Origin: Lawsonibacter faecis
GTDB taxonomy: Bacteria; Bacillota; Clostridia; Oscillospirales; Oscillospiraceae
Length of the DNA stretch: 64,000 nucleotides
Assembly: GCF_014287675.1 (NCBI RefSeq)
Contig: NZ_JACOPQ010000016.1
Span: 41,036 to 105,035 of the forward strand
Reading direction: 5' to 3'
Part shown: in pieces, positions 15,903-24,806 of the stretch
How the letters are laid out: each line of letters opens with the position of its first letter
How positions within the stretch are numbered: position 1 is the first letter of the stretch
Translations under genes and position numbers: made by a program
Notes under the pieces: generated by a model
Seen by the model: only the letters and a program-made list of their open reading frames with translations
Databases searched by the model: none
What the model was told of the DNA's origin: nothing

Positions 15903-16877
15903 GTGTACGAGTGGCAAATGCAAATTCAGCGGATCGTCGACGAGATTGACAGCTGCATCAAAAATCAAAACGGCGAGGCTCTGACGCTGCGCGCCCTCTC
16001 CCGCACCCTTGGCTATTCCGAATTTTACACCACCAGAAAATTCAAGGAGATATCCGGAATGCAGTTCAGGGACTATCTGCGGCGGAGAAAGCTGGCCTTT
16101 GCGCTCAAGGAGGTGCGGGACGGCTCCAAAAGCCTTCTCAACATCGCCGTTGAGTATGGGTTCTCCTCCCATGAGGCGTTTACCAGAGCCTTTAAGAGTG
16201 CCTACGGCGTCACGCCCAGCGAATACCGCAGGCGCCCCAGACCCGTGGTCCTCCGTACCAAAATCAACCCCTTTGACCGCTACTTTTTGGGGCTTGGAGA
16301 GATAGGAATGCTCAAATCCACAGAGGATATCAAAATTTACTTTGTGACCATTCCCGCGCATAAATTTCTGCACGTGAAAAACTATGAGAGCAACGGGTAC
16401 TGGGACTTTTGGCAGAAGCAGAGCCTCATCCCTGGGCAGGACTGCGAGACCGTCTGCGGCCTGCTGGACAGCATCAAGGGCAAGCTGGACGACGACGGCG
16501 GAAGCGAGGTCAACAGCGGCAGCGGTCAGCTCATGGCGTACATGAACGACCCGGACGGCAGACTCTGTGACTGGGGCTTCCCCCGGACGGAGTGTTACGG
16601 CGTCCGCCTTCCCGCGGATTACCGGGGAGAGGTGCCGCCGCAGATGCTGATGGCCGACATTCCCGAGGCCGAGTACCTCGTCTTTGAACACGGGCCCTTT
16701 GATTACGAGCAGGAAAACCGCAGTGTGGAGGAGAAAATTGAAAAGGCGATGGCCGACTTCGATTTTTCGGATACGGGCTGCTGCTTTGATACGTCCACCC
16801 CCGGCAGAATCATCTACCTCTACTACGATCCGGAGCGGTACTGTAAATATGTCAGACCCGTGCGGAGGGTCGAATGA
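15903..16877 (+). CDS. AraC-family regulator with GyrI-like ligand domain
   Basis: 324 residues from a GTG start with a weak ribosome site. The double HTH is N-terminal (about 10-115): LRALSRTLGYSEFYTTRKFKE in part and IAVEYGFSSHEAFTRAFKSAYGVTPSEYRR in part. Residues about 145-324 resemble GyrI-like small-molecule domains (KIYFVTIPAHKFLHV, EYLVFEHGPFDY, YYDPERYCKYVRPV). This layout is known from multidrug- or stress-response activators. It is alone between UppP and the convergent acyl-CoA ligase, so its target is not visible. Confidence 0.85.
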   Translation: MYEWQMQIQRIVDEIDSCIKNQNGEALTLRALSRTLGYSEFYTTRKFKEISGMQFRDYLRRRKLAFALKEVRDGSKSLLNIAVEYGFSSHEAFTRAFKSAYGVTPSEYRRRPRPVVLRTKINPFDRYFLGLGEIGMLKSTEDIKIYFVTIPAHKFLHVKNYESNGYWDFWQKQSLIPGQDCETVCGLLDSIKGKLDDDGGSEVNSGSGQLMAYMNDPDGRLCDWGFPRTECYGVRLPADYRGEVPPQMLMADIPEAEYLVFEHGPFDYEQENRSVEEKIEKAMADFDFSDTGCCFDTSTPGRIIYLYYDPERYCKYVRPVRRVE

Positions 16878-16920
16878 AAAGCGGGTCCCCCGGGCCATTC
16901 AGCCAGGGGGACCCGCTTTT
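16877..16920. terminator. Bidirectional terminator
   Basis: A 15-bp stem (16877-16891 with 16906-16920) with A4/T4 flanks, between the AraC gene and the convergent acyl-CoA ligase gene. It ends the fatty-acid block on the minus strand. Confidence 0.88.
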
Positions 16921-16921
16921 C

Positions 16922-18556
16922 TCAGGTTTCGCTCCTCAGCTCCACCTTGCGGATCTTTCCGCTGATGGTCTTGGGCAGCTCCTCCACAAATTCCAGTGTG
17001 CGAATCCATTTGTACTGGGCGAGCTGCTCGTTGGTATTATCCCGCAGCTCCCGCTTGAGCTCGGCGGCGGGCTCATAGGTGGGGGCGAGCACCACGAAGG
17101 CCTTGATGGCCTGGCCCCGCAGCTCATCGGGGACGCCCACCACGGAGCACTCCAGCACGGCGGGGTGCTCCATGAGCACGTCCTCAATCTCATAGGGGCC
17201 CACACGGAAGCCGCCGGTCTTGATGATGTCGTCGATGCGGCCGTTGTACCAGTAGTCGCCGTCCTCGTCCTTCCAGGCGGTGTCCCCGGTGTGGTACACG
17301 CCGCCCCGCCAGACGTAGCGGTAGAGGGCGTCGTTATCGCAGTAGCCCATGAAGATGCCGTGCTGTCCCCCATCCTCGGGGGGGACCACCACGATCTCGC
17401 CCACCTCGCCGGGCCCGGCGTAGCTGCCGTCGTCCTTCAAAAGCTCCACGTGGTAGAGGGGGGTGGGCCTGCCCATGGCTCCGGGCTTGGGGGTGCTGCC
17501 CGCCAGGTTGGCCAGTATCAGGGTGGACTCGGTCTGGCCGAAGCCCTCCATGAGGGGGATGCCGGTCTTGGCCTGGAACTGACGGAAGATTTCGGGTGAG
17601 AGGGCCTCGCCCGCCGTGGTGGCGTGGCGGAGGCTGGGCATCTCGGCGATGCCCTTCTTCACGAAGTAGCGGTAGACCGTGGGCGGCGCGCAGAAGGTGG
17701 TCACGGCGTACCTGTTGATGACGGCCATGAGCTGCCGGGGGTCGAAATTGTCGAAGTCGAAGACCATCACAGCGCTGCCGCAGAGCCACTGCCCGTAGAG
17801 CTTGCCCCAGGAGGCCTTCCCCCAGCCGGTCTCGGCCACGGTGAAGTGGAGTCCACCGTCCTGAACCTGCTGCCAGTATTTGGCGGTGAGGATGTGGGCC
17901 AGAGAGTAGGTGTGGTCGTGCATGACCGCCTTGGGGTACCCGGTGGTGCCGGAGGTGAAGTAGAGAATCATGGGCTCGGCGGCCAGGGTCTCCTGACGCT
18001 CCAGTGCGTCTGGGGCAGCGGACATCTCGCTCGTCAGGTTGTGGAAGCCCTCCCGGTCGGCCTGGGCCACCCAGAGGTGCTCAAGTCCGGGGCAGCGCGC
18101 GCGGACCTCCAGCAGGTTGTCGCACACCGGCCCCTCGGGGGTGCAGACGGCGGCCTTGATGTGGGCCAGGTCCACCCGGTAGGCCAGATCGTCGGCGGTG
18201 AGCATATGGGTCACGGGGACCAGCACCGCCCCCAGCTTGTGCAGGGCGATGGAGACGAACCAGTACTCGTAGTGCCGCTTGAGGACCACCATCACCTTGT
18301 CGCCCCGGCCGATGCCCTGGGCGCGGAAGACATTGGCCGCCTGGTTGCTGAGACGGCGGATGTCCTCAAAGGTGAAGGTGCGCTCCGGGCCGTCGGGGCT
18401 GCACCAGACCACCGCCCGCTTCTCCGGGTCCCGGGCGGCGATGGCGTCCACCACGTCGTAGCCAAAGTTATAGTTCTCGGCGCATTTGACGCGAAAGCCC
18501 GTCAGGCTGCCGTCCGGGCCGAAGGTCTCCTCGCAGAATTGCTGATAGAATTGCAT
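16922..18556 (-). CDS. AMP-forming acyl-CoA synthetase (medium-chain type)
   Basis: 544 residues. AMP-binding motif ILYFTSGTTGYPKAVMHDH (around 192-210), A5-like GFGQTEST, A8 motif GRIDDIIKTGGFRVGPYEIE and the C-terminal catalytic Lys in PKTISGKIRKVELR. The overall pattern (NYGYDVVDA-like N-terminus, HMLTADDL) is that of medium-chain acyl-CoA ligases. It activates a free carboxylic acid to acyl-AMP and then acyl-CoA. It lies 16 bp after the thioesterase gene at the end of the acc/fab block, so it may turn acids released by that enzyme into CoA esters. The chain length is a guess. Confidence 0.9.
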   Translation of the reverse strand: MQFYQQFCEETFGPDGSLTGFRVKCAENYNFGYDVVDAIAARDPEKRAVVWCSPDGPERTFTFEDIRRLSNQAANVFRAQGIGRGDKVMVVLKRHYEYWFVSIALHKLGAVLVPVTHMLTADDLAYRVDLAHIKAAVCTPEGPVCDNLLEVRARCPGLEHLWVAQADREGFHNLTSEMSAAPDALERQETLAAEPMILYFTSGTTGYPKAVMHDHTYSLAHILTAKYWQQVQDGGLHFTVAETGWGKASWGKLYGQWLCGSAVMVFDFDNFDPRQLMAVINRYAVTTFCAPPTVYRYFVKKGIAEMPSLRHATTAGEALSPEIFRQFQAKTGIPLMEGFGQTESTLILANLAGSTPKPGAMGRPTPLYHVELLKDDGSYAGPGEVGEIVVVPPEDGGQHGIFMGYCDNDALYRYVWRGGVYHTGDTAWKDEDGDYWYNGRIDDIIKTGGFRVGPYEIEDVLMEHPAVLECSVVGVPDELRGQAIKAFVVLAPTYEPAAELKRELRDNTNEQLAQYKWIRTLEFVEELPKTISGKIRKVELRSET

Positions 18557-18572
18557 TGTGATAACCAGTCCT

Positions 18573-18986
18573 TTATAGGGTCTCGACTGCCTGCATGACG
18601 GACGCGCAGAGCGCCGGGAAGCGTTTTTTCAGGTTGACGGGCACGCCGCCGCTGAGGAAGCAGTGGCGGCTCTCGCCGGTGGCGGAGAGGGCGGCGCCGT
18701 CGTACACCTCGTAGCGGAAGGCGAGGCGCACGCCGTTGAACGCGGTGAGGCGCACACGGATCTCCACAATGTCGTCGAAGTAGACCGACTGCCGGTACTC
18801 GCAGGAGACCCCGGTGACCGGGATAATAATCCCCTGGTCCTCCAATAGCTTGCAGTCGATGCCCAGCTTGCGCATATAGTCCATCCGGGCCTCCTCCAGC
18901 CAGCGGATATAGTTGGAGTGGTGAACGAAGCCCATGCGGTCGGTCTCGTAGTAGAACACCCGGCGGAAGTAGGGCTCAATAGGCAT
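18573..18986 (-). CDS. Hotdog-fold (4HBT/YbgC-like) acyl thioesterase
   Basis: 137 residues. YYETDRMGFVHHSNYIRWLEEAR (in pieces, about 12-34) is the 4HBT active-site pattern with the Asp of ETDRMG, and SVYFDDIVEIRVRL, FRYEVY follow. The start ATG at 18986 lies within the last codons of accA (11-bp overlap). It hydrolyses acyl-CoA or acyl-ACP thioesters. Its place between accA and an acyl-CoA ligase suggests release of acyl chains from the FAS II carrier. Confidence 0.9.
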   Translation of the reverse strand: MPIEPYFRRVFYYETDRMGFVHHSNYIRWLEEARMDYMRKLGIDCKLLEDQGIIIPVTGVSCEYRQSVYFDDIVEIRVRLTAFNGVRLAFRYEVYDGAALSATGESRHCFLSGGVPVNLKKRFPALCASVMQAVETL

Positions 18987-19791
18987 ACTCAGAAGCCCCC
19001 TCCTGCCGTCCCGGCACGCCGATGGCGCGAAAGCGCCGGTACCGCCGGGCGGTGAGCTCCTCCGGGGGGAGGGCGCGCAGCTCGGAGAGCTGGGCGTAGA
19101 GGGCCTCCTCCAGCTCGGGCCAGAGGCGCTTCCAGTCCCCGCCGTACTCGGGAAAGACCCGCTCCACCACGCCCAGGGCATGGGCGTCGTCGGCGGTGAG
19201 GCGGAGGCACTCCGCGGCCTCGGCCGCTTTGGCGGAGTCCTTCCAGAGAATGCTGGCGCAGCCCTCGGGGGAGATGACGGAGTAGATGGCGTTTTCCAGC
19301 ATCCACACCCGGTCGGCCACAGCCAGACCCAGGGCCCCGCCGCTGCCGCCCTCGCCGATGAGGATGGAAATGACGGGGGTTTTGAGGGTCATCATCTCCA
19401 TCAGGTTCTCGGCGATGGCCTGGCCCTGGCCCCGCTCCTCGGCCCCGATGCCGCAGAACGCGCCGGAGGTGTCCACGAAGCAGATGACCGGGCGGTGAAA
19501 CTTCTCCGCCTGCTTCATCAGCCGCAGGGCCTTGCGGTAGCCCTCGGGATTGGGCGCGCCGAAGTTGTGGGCCACCCGCTCCCGGGTGGTGGAGCCCTTC
19601 TCGATGGCGACCACCGTCACGGGTAAATTCCGGAGGCAGGCGAGGCCCGCCACCACCGCGCCGTCATCGGCGAAGCGGCGGTCTCCGTGGAGCTCCATAA
19701 AGTCGGTGAGCAGGTGGCGGATATACTGCACGCCGGTGGGACGGTCCTTGCCGCGGGCCTTCTGGACCCGCTCATAGGCGCTTGCGCTCAT
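18976..19791 (-). CDS. accA: Acetyl-CoA carboxylase carboxyltransferase subunit alpha
   Basis: 271 residues, typical of short Firmicute AccA. Together with AccD it moves the carboxyl group from biotin to acetyl-CoA to make malonyl-CoA. Seen: GVQYIRHLLTDFMELHGDRRFADD, VAIEKGSTTRERVAHNFG in pieces, FVDTSGAFCGIGAEERGQGQAIAENL in pieces, and GEGGSGGALGLAVADRVWMLENAIYSVISPEG in pieces (crotonase oxyanion region). Its ATG overlaps the accD stop by 4 bases and its end overlaps the thioesterase start. Confidence 0.97.
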   Translation of the reverse strand: MSASAYERVQKARGKDRPTGVQYIRHLLTDFMELHGDRRFADDGAVVAGLACLRNLPVTVVAIEKGSTTRERVAHNFGAPNPEGYRKALRLMKQAEKFHRPVICFVDTSGAFCGIGAEERGQGQAIAENLMEMMTLKTPVISILIGEGGSGGALGLAVADRVWMLENAIYSVISPEGCASILWKDSAKAAEAAECLRLTADDAHALGVVERVFPEYGGDWKRLWPELEEALYAQLSELRALPPEELTARRYRRFRAIGVPGRQEGASEYAY

Positions 19792-20648
19792 ACCGCCTCA
19801 CCTCCTCTGTGCATCCGAAGCAGCCACGAGAGCGTCTCCCGCTGGCGGATTCTGGGCACGATGGCATCCACGAAGCCGTGTTCCAACAGAAATTCGCTGG
19901 TCTGGAAGCCGGGGGGCAGCTTCTTGCGGACGGTGGACTCGATGACCCTGGCCCCGGCGAAGCCGATGGTGGCCTCCGGCTCGGCCAGGATCACGTCCCC
20001 CTCCATGGCGAAGCTGGCGGTGACGCCGCCTGTGGTGGGGTTGGTGAGGACGGCGGCGTAGAACCCGCCCGCGTCGCTGTGCCGCTTCACGGCCCCGCTG
20101 GTCTTGGCCATCTGCATGAGGGAAAGAATGCCCTCCTGCATCCGGGCTCCGCCGGAGACGGTGAAGCCCACCACGCTGAGGCGCTGGTCCGCGGCATACT
20201 CGAAGAGGCGGGTGATCTTCTCGCCCACCAGCATCCCCATGCTGCCCATCATGAAATAGGGGTCCATGATGAAGAGGGCGCATTTCTCGCCGCCGATGGC
20301 CGCGATGCCGCAGAGGACGGCGTCGCGCTCCCGGCAGGAGGCCTGGGTCTTCTCCAGCTTCTTCCGGTAGCCGGGGAAGTCCAGGGGATCGCTGGGGGAA
20401 AACTCTCCGAAGAGCTCGGTGAAGCTGCCGGGGTCGGCGAGAAAATCCAAGCGCTGGCGGGGGTTCATGCGGAAGTGGTATCCGCAGGGGCAGGTGTTGG
20501 CGTTCTCCCACAGGACGCTCAGGGGAAGACTCTTGTGGCAGTTGGGGCACTGCTTATTGAGCTCATTCTCCGCCGCGGCGGGAGGGGCGGTGCGGCCGCC
20601 CGCCTCCAGCTCGTTCTTGGGCTTGCGGGAAAATTGGATGAACGGCAT
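19788..20648 (-). CDS. accD: Acetyl-CoA carboxylase carboxyltransferase subunit beta
   Basis: 286 residues. The N-terminal zinc ribbon has CPNCHKS and TCPCGYH. The carboxyltransferase core has GIAAIGGEKCALFIMDPYFMMGSMG (in pieces), SGGARMQEGILSLMQMAKTSGAV and PTTGGVTASFAMEGDVILAEP. It pairs with AccA. The gene lies 11 bp after accC and overlaps accA by 4 bases, so subunits are made together. Confidence 0.97.
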   Translation of the reverse strand: MPFIQFSRKPKNELEAGGRTAPPAAAENELNKQCPNCHKSLPLSVLWENANTCPCGYHFRMNPRQRLDFLADPGSFTELFGEFSPSDPLDFPGYRKKLEKTQASCRERDAVLCGIAAIGGEKCALFIMDPYFMMGSMGMLVGEKITRLFEYAADQRLSVVGFTVSGGARMQEGILSLMQMAKTSGAVKRHSDAGGFYAAVLTNPTTGGVTASFAMEGDVILAEPEATIGFAGARVIESTVRKKLPPGFQTSEFLLEHGFVDAIVPRIRQRETLSWLLRMHRGGEAV

Positions 20649-20659
20649 GGGCCGTCACC

Positions 20660-21967
20660 TCATTTCTTGAAAAAATCCAGGTTATAGGAGCCGTCCATAA
20701 AGGACGGGGCGCTGACGATGTCGATCTGCTGCTCCACGTTGTTGGGCACGCCGTCGATGACCAGCTCGCACAGCGCCGCGTTGAGCTTGCGCAGGGTCTC
20801 CTCCCGGGTGGAGGCGAAGACCACCAGCTTGCCCAGCAGGGAGTCGTAGTAGGGCGGGACGGTCATTCCGTTCATGAGGAAGGTGTCGAACCGGACGAAG
20901 GGCCCGCCGGGGACGTGGAGGAAGGTCACCTTGCCGGGGGAGAGGGCGTTGATGCGGCACTCGATGGACACGCCCTTGAAAACCACGTCCTCCTGGGTGA
21001 AGCCCAGGGGCACCCCCGCCGCCACGCGGATCTGCCACTTCACCAGGTCGATGCCGGTGAGCTGCTCGGTGACAGTGTGCTCCACCTGGAGTCGGACGTT
21101 CATCTCCATGAAGTAGAAGCTCCCGGTTCTGGCGTCCAGCAGGAATTCCATTGTTCCGGCGTTCACGTACCCGATGGCCTTGGCCGCCGCGACGGAGATC
21201 TCCATGAGCTTTTCGCGGGTTTCCGGGGAAACGGCAGGGGAGGGAGTCTCCTCCACCAGCTTCTGGTTGCGATGCTGGATGGAGCAGTCCCGCTCTCCCA
21301 GGAAGACCACGCTGTGGGCCTCGTCGGCCAGGAGCTGGACCTCCACATGGCGGGCGGGGCTGATGAATTTCTCCATGTACACCGCGCCGTCGCCGAAGGC
21401 GGCCTCCCCCTCGGCCTGAGCGGCGAAGAAGGCGTTCTCCAGCTCGTCGGGGCGGCTCACCAGCCGGATGCCCCGGCCGCCGCCGCCCGAGCGGGCCTTG
21501 ATCATCACCGGGTAGCCGATGGCATCGGCCCCCGACCTGGCGGCGTTCAGATCCTCCAGAATGCCTGTGCCGGGGATGACGGGCACGCCGGCGCCGGCCA
21601 TCAGGTCCTTGATTTTAGCCTTGTCGCCCACCACGTCCATGAGCTCGGGGGGCGGGCCGATGAAGGTCACGCCGCTGCGCTGGCAGAGGCGGGCGAACTC
21701 GGCGTTCTCCGAGAGGAAGCCGTATCCGGGGTGGATGGCCTGGGCCCCGGTCACGATGGCCGCGCTGAGGATGCGCGGGGCATTGAGGTAGCTGTCGGCC
21801 GCGTCGGCCGCGCCGATGCAGATGCTCTGGTCGGCCAGGGCCACATGGAGGGCGTCGGCGTCGGCGGTGGAGTAGACCGCCACCGTGCTGATGCCCATCT
21901 CCTTGCAGGCCCGGATAATCCGCACCGCGATCTCGCCCCGGTTGGCAATCAGGATTTTGGAAAACAT
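20660..21967 (-). CDS. accC: Biotin carboxylase subunit of acetyl-CoA carboxylase
   Basis: 435 residues. N-terminal ILIANRGEIAVRIIRACKEMGI, ATP-grasp glycine loop KARSGGGGRGIRLV, GERDCSIQHRNQKLVEE and the active-site region FLEMNVRLQVEHTVTE-like (FMEMNVRLQVEHTVTEQLTG, in place of the usual EMNTRIQVEHPVTE). Length is slightly under the usual 445-450. It uses ATP and bicarbonate to carboxylate biotin on AccB. Three bases separate it from fabZ. Confidence 0.96.
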   Translation of the reverse strand: MFSKILIANRGEIAVRIIRACKEMGISTVAVYSTADADALHVALADQSICIGAADAADSYLNAPRILSAAIVTGAQAIHPGYGFLSENAEFARLCQRSGVTFIGPPPELMDVVGDKAKIKDLMAGAGVPVIPGTGILEDLNAARSGADAIGYPVMIKARSGGGGRGIRLVSRPDELENAFFAAQAEGEAAFGDGAVYMEKFISPARHVEVQLLADEAHSVVFLGERDCSIQHRNQKLVEETPSPAVSPETREKLMEISVAAAKAIGYVNAGTMEFLLDARTGSFYFMEMNVRLQVEHTVTEQLTGIDLVKWQIRVAAGVPLGFTQEDVVFKGVSIECRINALSPGKVTFLHVPGGPFVRFDTFLMNGMTVPPYYDSLLGKLVVFASTREETLRKLNAALCELVIDGVPNNVEQQIDIVSAPSFMDGSYNLDFFKK

Positions 21968-21970
21968 CTC

Positions 21971-22387
21971 CTACCCCTCAATCAGCGCGAAGGAAAATTC
22001 GGCCTTGACGGACAGCTTGCCGTCCACATAGCCCTCCCCCTCCGCGAAGTAGAAGGGCTTCTTCACCCTGGTGAGCTTACAGCGGCTCTCAAAGGTATCC
22101 CCCGGCTTGACCGGGGACTTGAAGCGCACATTGTTCATGCTGGTAAAATAGGGCGTGGCCCCCTGGGGCAGCTGCTCCCCCAGCAGGACGCAGGTGGCCT
22201 GGGCCATCATCTCACAGAGGACGACGCCGGGGACCACGCTGTTGCCGGGAAAGTGGCCCTGGAGGAACCACTCGTCCCCCCGGACATGGTAGCGCCCCAC
22301 GGCGGTCTCGCCGTCCACCTGGGCCTCCTCCACCAGGAGCATATTGTCCCGGTGGGGCAGGAGCTTCTTGATCTCTTCTTGATTCAT
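21971..22387 (-). CDS. fabZ: 3-hydroxyacyl-ACP dehydratase FabZ
   Basis: 138 residues from ATG 22387, chosen for its GGAGGT 5 bases upstream (an ATG four codons earlier overlaps the ribosome site). KKLLPHRDNMLLVEE and the active site GHFPGNSVVPGVVLCEMMAQ, with the His and Glu of the hotdog dehydratase. It carries out the third step of fatty-acid elongation. It starts the second half of the acc/fab block, directly after the repeat-rich gap at 22388-22991. Confidence 0.96.
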   Translation of the reverse strand: MNQEEIKKLLPHRDNMLLVEEAQVDGETAVGRYHVRGDEWFLQGHFPGNSVVPGVVLCEMMAQATCVLLGEQLPQGATPYFTSMNNVRFKSPVKPGDTFESRCKLTRVKKPFYFAEGEGYVDGKLSVKAEFSFALIEG

Positions 22388-22991
22388 ACGGACCTCCAAT
22401 AAATAGAGAGGCTCACCCTGCCTCCCTTATGAAGGGAGGTGCCCCAGTGCGCACACTGGGGCGGAGGGTTCAAGGCTCGCCCCTTGGGGAGAGCTGTCGG
22501 CGAAGCCGACTGAGAGGGGGGCGCGCCCTTCGGGGACGGGGGAAACGCCCTCCGGGGGCCTACTTTCCAGCGAGGGAAAGTAGGCAAAGCTCGCCGGGGG
22601 CGGCTCACGGACATTTTCAATGTCCTACCCCGCCTCCCCCGGTCCCCCCAAAGGATGCGTCCATGGCGGCGGCACGGTTTTCGATAGGTCGCAAAACTTG
22701 GCAGCAGCTACTCGCCGAATCGACCGCAGTGTGTCGTTACTAACGGCGCGTCCCACGCGCCCGCCGAGCGAATGTTACCCGGCAGGACCTTGATAGTAGC
22801 TGCGTTTGAATTGGTGCTCAAAAGGCCGCCGTCGGTGCGGTGGGGGTCTGTCCTGGGGGGCTTGTGGTAACCCCTGCGCACGGCCCAATGAGGGCGTCGG
22901 GCCCACTTGGCCCCTTACTAAGGGGGCTCCCGCCGGAGGCGGTGGGGGATTCCACCGCGACCGCCGCACCCCGCAATCCGCTTCCCCCGTC
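22388..22991. repeat. Repeat-rich intergenic spacer inside the fatty-acid block
   Basis: About 600 bases without a gene. It contains many short hairpins: CTCCCTTATGAAGGGAG around 22432-22441, a 9-bp stem with 4-base loop at 22441-22462, and GTCGGC-GAA-GCCGAC at 22496-22510. The GTCGGCTTCGCCGAC-type hairpin next to CTCTCCCCAAGGGG-like sequence looks like dispersed intergenic repeats of gut Clostridia. A second, different GC-rich block (about 22770-22990) follows. No transposase or clear end repeats are seen, so a MITE-like or REP-like origin is only likely. It separates accB from fabZ. Confidence 0.6.
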
Positions 22992-23423
22992 TTACGCCCG
23001 GCGGAAGCGGAACAGGATGTGGTCGAAGTCCACAACCTGGTTATCGCCCACGCAGACCTCTTCGATAACGCCGTCGCACTCGGCGGTGATCTCGTTCATC
23101 AGCTTCATGGCCTCGATGATACAGAGCACGTCGCCCTTCCTCACAGCGTCCCCGGCCTTGACGAAGGGGGGCTCGTTGTCCTTGGGGCTGGAGTAAAAGA
23201 CGCCTACCATGGGGGAGCGGATTTCCGTCACACTGTCATTTGAAACTGTGGCGGCGCTCTCCGCCTGAGGCGGACGGACGGGGCTGACGGGGGCCATAGC
23301 TGGCACCGCGGCGGCGAAGCTGCGCTCCAGGCGCAGGGTCGCGCCGTTCTCGGTGACCTCCAGGCCGGTTAGGTCCAGCTCCCGCATAAGGCCGGCGTAT
23401 TTACGGATGTCGATGTCTTCCAT
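22992..23423 (-). CDS. accB: Biotin carboxyl carrier protein of acetyl-CoA carboxylase
   Basis: 143 residues. An N-terminal segment (MEDIDIRKYAGLM), a Pro/Ala-rich linker at about 38-60, and a C-terminal biotinyl domain with EAMKLMNEI, biotinylated at K107. The start ATG 23423 lies 2 bases after the fabF stop. It is the last gene before the repeat-rich gap; the other acc genes lie beyond it. Confidence 0.96.
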   Translation of the reverse strand: MEDIDIRKYAGLMRELDLTGLEVTENGATLRLERSFAAAVPAMAPVSPVRPPQAESAATVSNDSVTEIRSPMVGVFYSSPKDNEPPFVKAGDAVRKGDVLCIIEAMKLMNEITAECDGVIEEVCVGDNQVVDFDHILFRFRRA

Positions 23424-23425
23424 AC

Positions 23426-24661
23426 TCAATGCACCTTTCGGAACGCCAGGCAGGCGTTGTGCCCGCCGAAGCCCAGGGAGTTGGAGAGGGCCAAGTCCGC
23501 CTGGGCGGTCCGGGCGGTGAGGGGGACGCAGTCCAGGTCGCACGCGGGGTCGGGCTCCTTGAGGCCCACGGTGGGGGGGATGAGTCCCTCCTCCAGGGCC
23601 TTGATGCAGACGATGGCCTCCGCCGCGCCCGCCGCGCCCAGCATGTGGCCGGTCATGGACTTGGTGGAGCTCACCATGGCCCGCGCCGCCGCGTCGGCGC
23701 CCATGGCCTGCTTGATGGCGAGGGTCTCGGCCACGTCGTTGAGGGGGGTGCCGGTGCCGTGGGCGTTGATATAGACGCGCTCGCCGTCTTGCCAGCCCGC
23801 CTCGGCCATGGCGTCCGCCATGGCGCGCTTGCCGCCCTCGGCGTCGGGCCGGGGGGCGGTGATGTGGTAGGCGTCGCAGGTGGAGCCGTACCCGCACAGC
23901 TCCGCGTAGATGTGCGCGCCACGGGCCTTGGCGTGCTCGTACTCCTCCAGCACCAGCGCGCCCGCACCCTCGCCGATGACGAAGCCGGAGCGGCGGGAGT
24001 CGAAGGGCAGGGAGGCCGCGTCCGGGTCCTCGGCGGTGGAGAGGGCCTGCATGTTGATGAAGCCCGCCACGCCGCAGGGGTTCACGCTGGCCTCGGCCCC
24101 GCCGGTGATCATGGCGTCGGCGTAGCCGTGGCGGATACACCGCAGGGCCTCGCCGATGGCGTTGGCCCCCGAGGCGCAGGCGGTGACGGCGGGCAGGGCC
24201 GCGCCCTTGCAATTAAAGCGAATGGCGATCATGCCCGCGGCCATATTGGCGATGAGCATGGGGATAAAGTAGGGGGACACCCGGCGGGGGCCGCGCTCCA
24301 TGAGCTTGGTGTGCTCCGCGGTGAAGGTGTCGATGCCGCCGATGCCGGTGCCAAAATAGACGCCCACACGCTCGGGGGCATAAGCGCCCAGGAAGCCGCT
24401 CTGCTCCACGGCCTGGCAGGCCGCGCCCATGGCGTACTGGGCGTAGAGGTCGCTGCGCAGGGTCTCGGCCTTCTCCATATAGGCGCGGGGATCGAAGTCC
24501 CTGACCTCGGCGGCCAGCTTGGCTTTATAGTCGGCGGTGTCGAACCGGGTGATGGGGCCGATGCCGTGGCGGCCGTGGGTCAGGGCGTCCCAAAAAGAAT
24601 TGAGGTCGTTGCCCACCGGGCTCACGACGCCCATGCCGGTCACTACTACTCGTCTTGTCAT
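23426..24661 (-). CDS. fabF: 3-oxoacyl-ACP synthase II FabF
   Basis: 411 residues, full-length KASII. Catalytic Cys162 in VTACASGANAIGEA, His in NAHGTGTPLND and His in STKSMTGHMLGAAGAAE, with SNSLGFGGHNACLAF at the end. It condenses malonyl-ACP with acyl-ACP. As no FabH is in this block, FabF is the only condensing enzyme seen here. The gap to fabG upstream is 145 bp, longer than other gaps in this run, with only a small hairpin near 24765. Confidence 0.96.
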   Translation of the reverse strand: MTRRVVVTGMGVVSPVGNDLNSFWDALTHGRHGIGPITRFDTADYKAKLAAEVRDFDPRAYMEKAETLRSDLYAQYAMGAACQAVEQSGFLGAYAPERVGVYFGTGIGGIDTFTAEHTKLMERGPRRVSPYFIPMLIANMAAGMIAIRFNCKGAALPAVTACASGANAIGEALRCIRHGYADAMITGGAEASVNPCGVAGFINMQALSTAEDPDAASLPFDSRRSGFVIGEGAGALVLEEYEHAKARGAHIYAELCGYGSTCDAYHITAPRPDAEGGKRAMADAMAEAGWQDGERVYINAHGTGTPLNDVAETLAIKQAMGADAAARAMVSSTKSMTGHMLGAAGAAEAIVCIKALEEGLIPPTVGLKEPDPACDLDCVPLTARTAQADLALSNSLGFGGHNACLAFRKVH

Positions 24662-24806
24662 GGTTTGATTCCTTTCTGTTCAGGAACGATAAAAACGGGG
24701 CGGAGTGGAGGCCGCAGCCTCACAGAGTTTCCGCCGGACGCGGAAATCAAATGGAAATCCGTGCGCAGAAGGACATGTTCCTTCGGAGCACACCGATGCC
24801 CCTGGA

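Noticed and set aside
22388..22991. CRISPR array or tRNA cluster in the repeat-rich spacer
   Set aside because: The hairpins are different from each other and not evenly spaced, and no cloverleaf or CCA-type end is seen.
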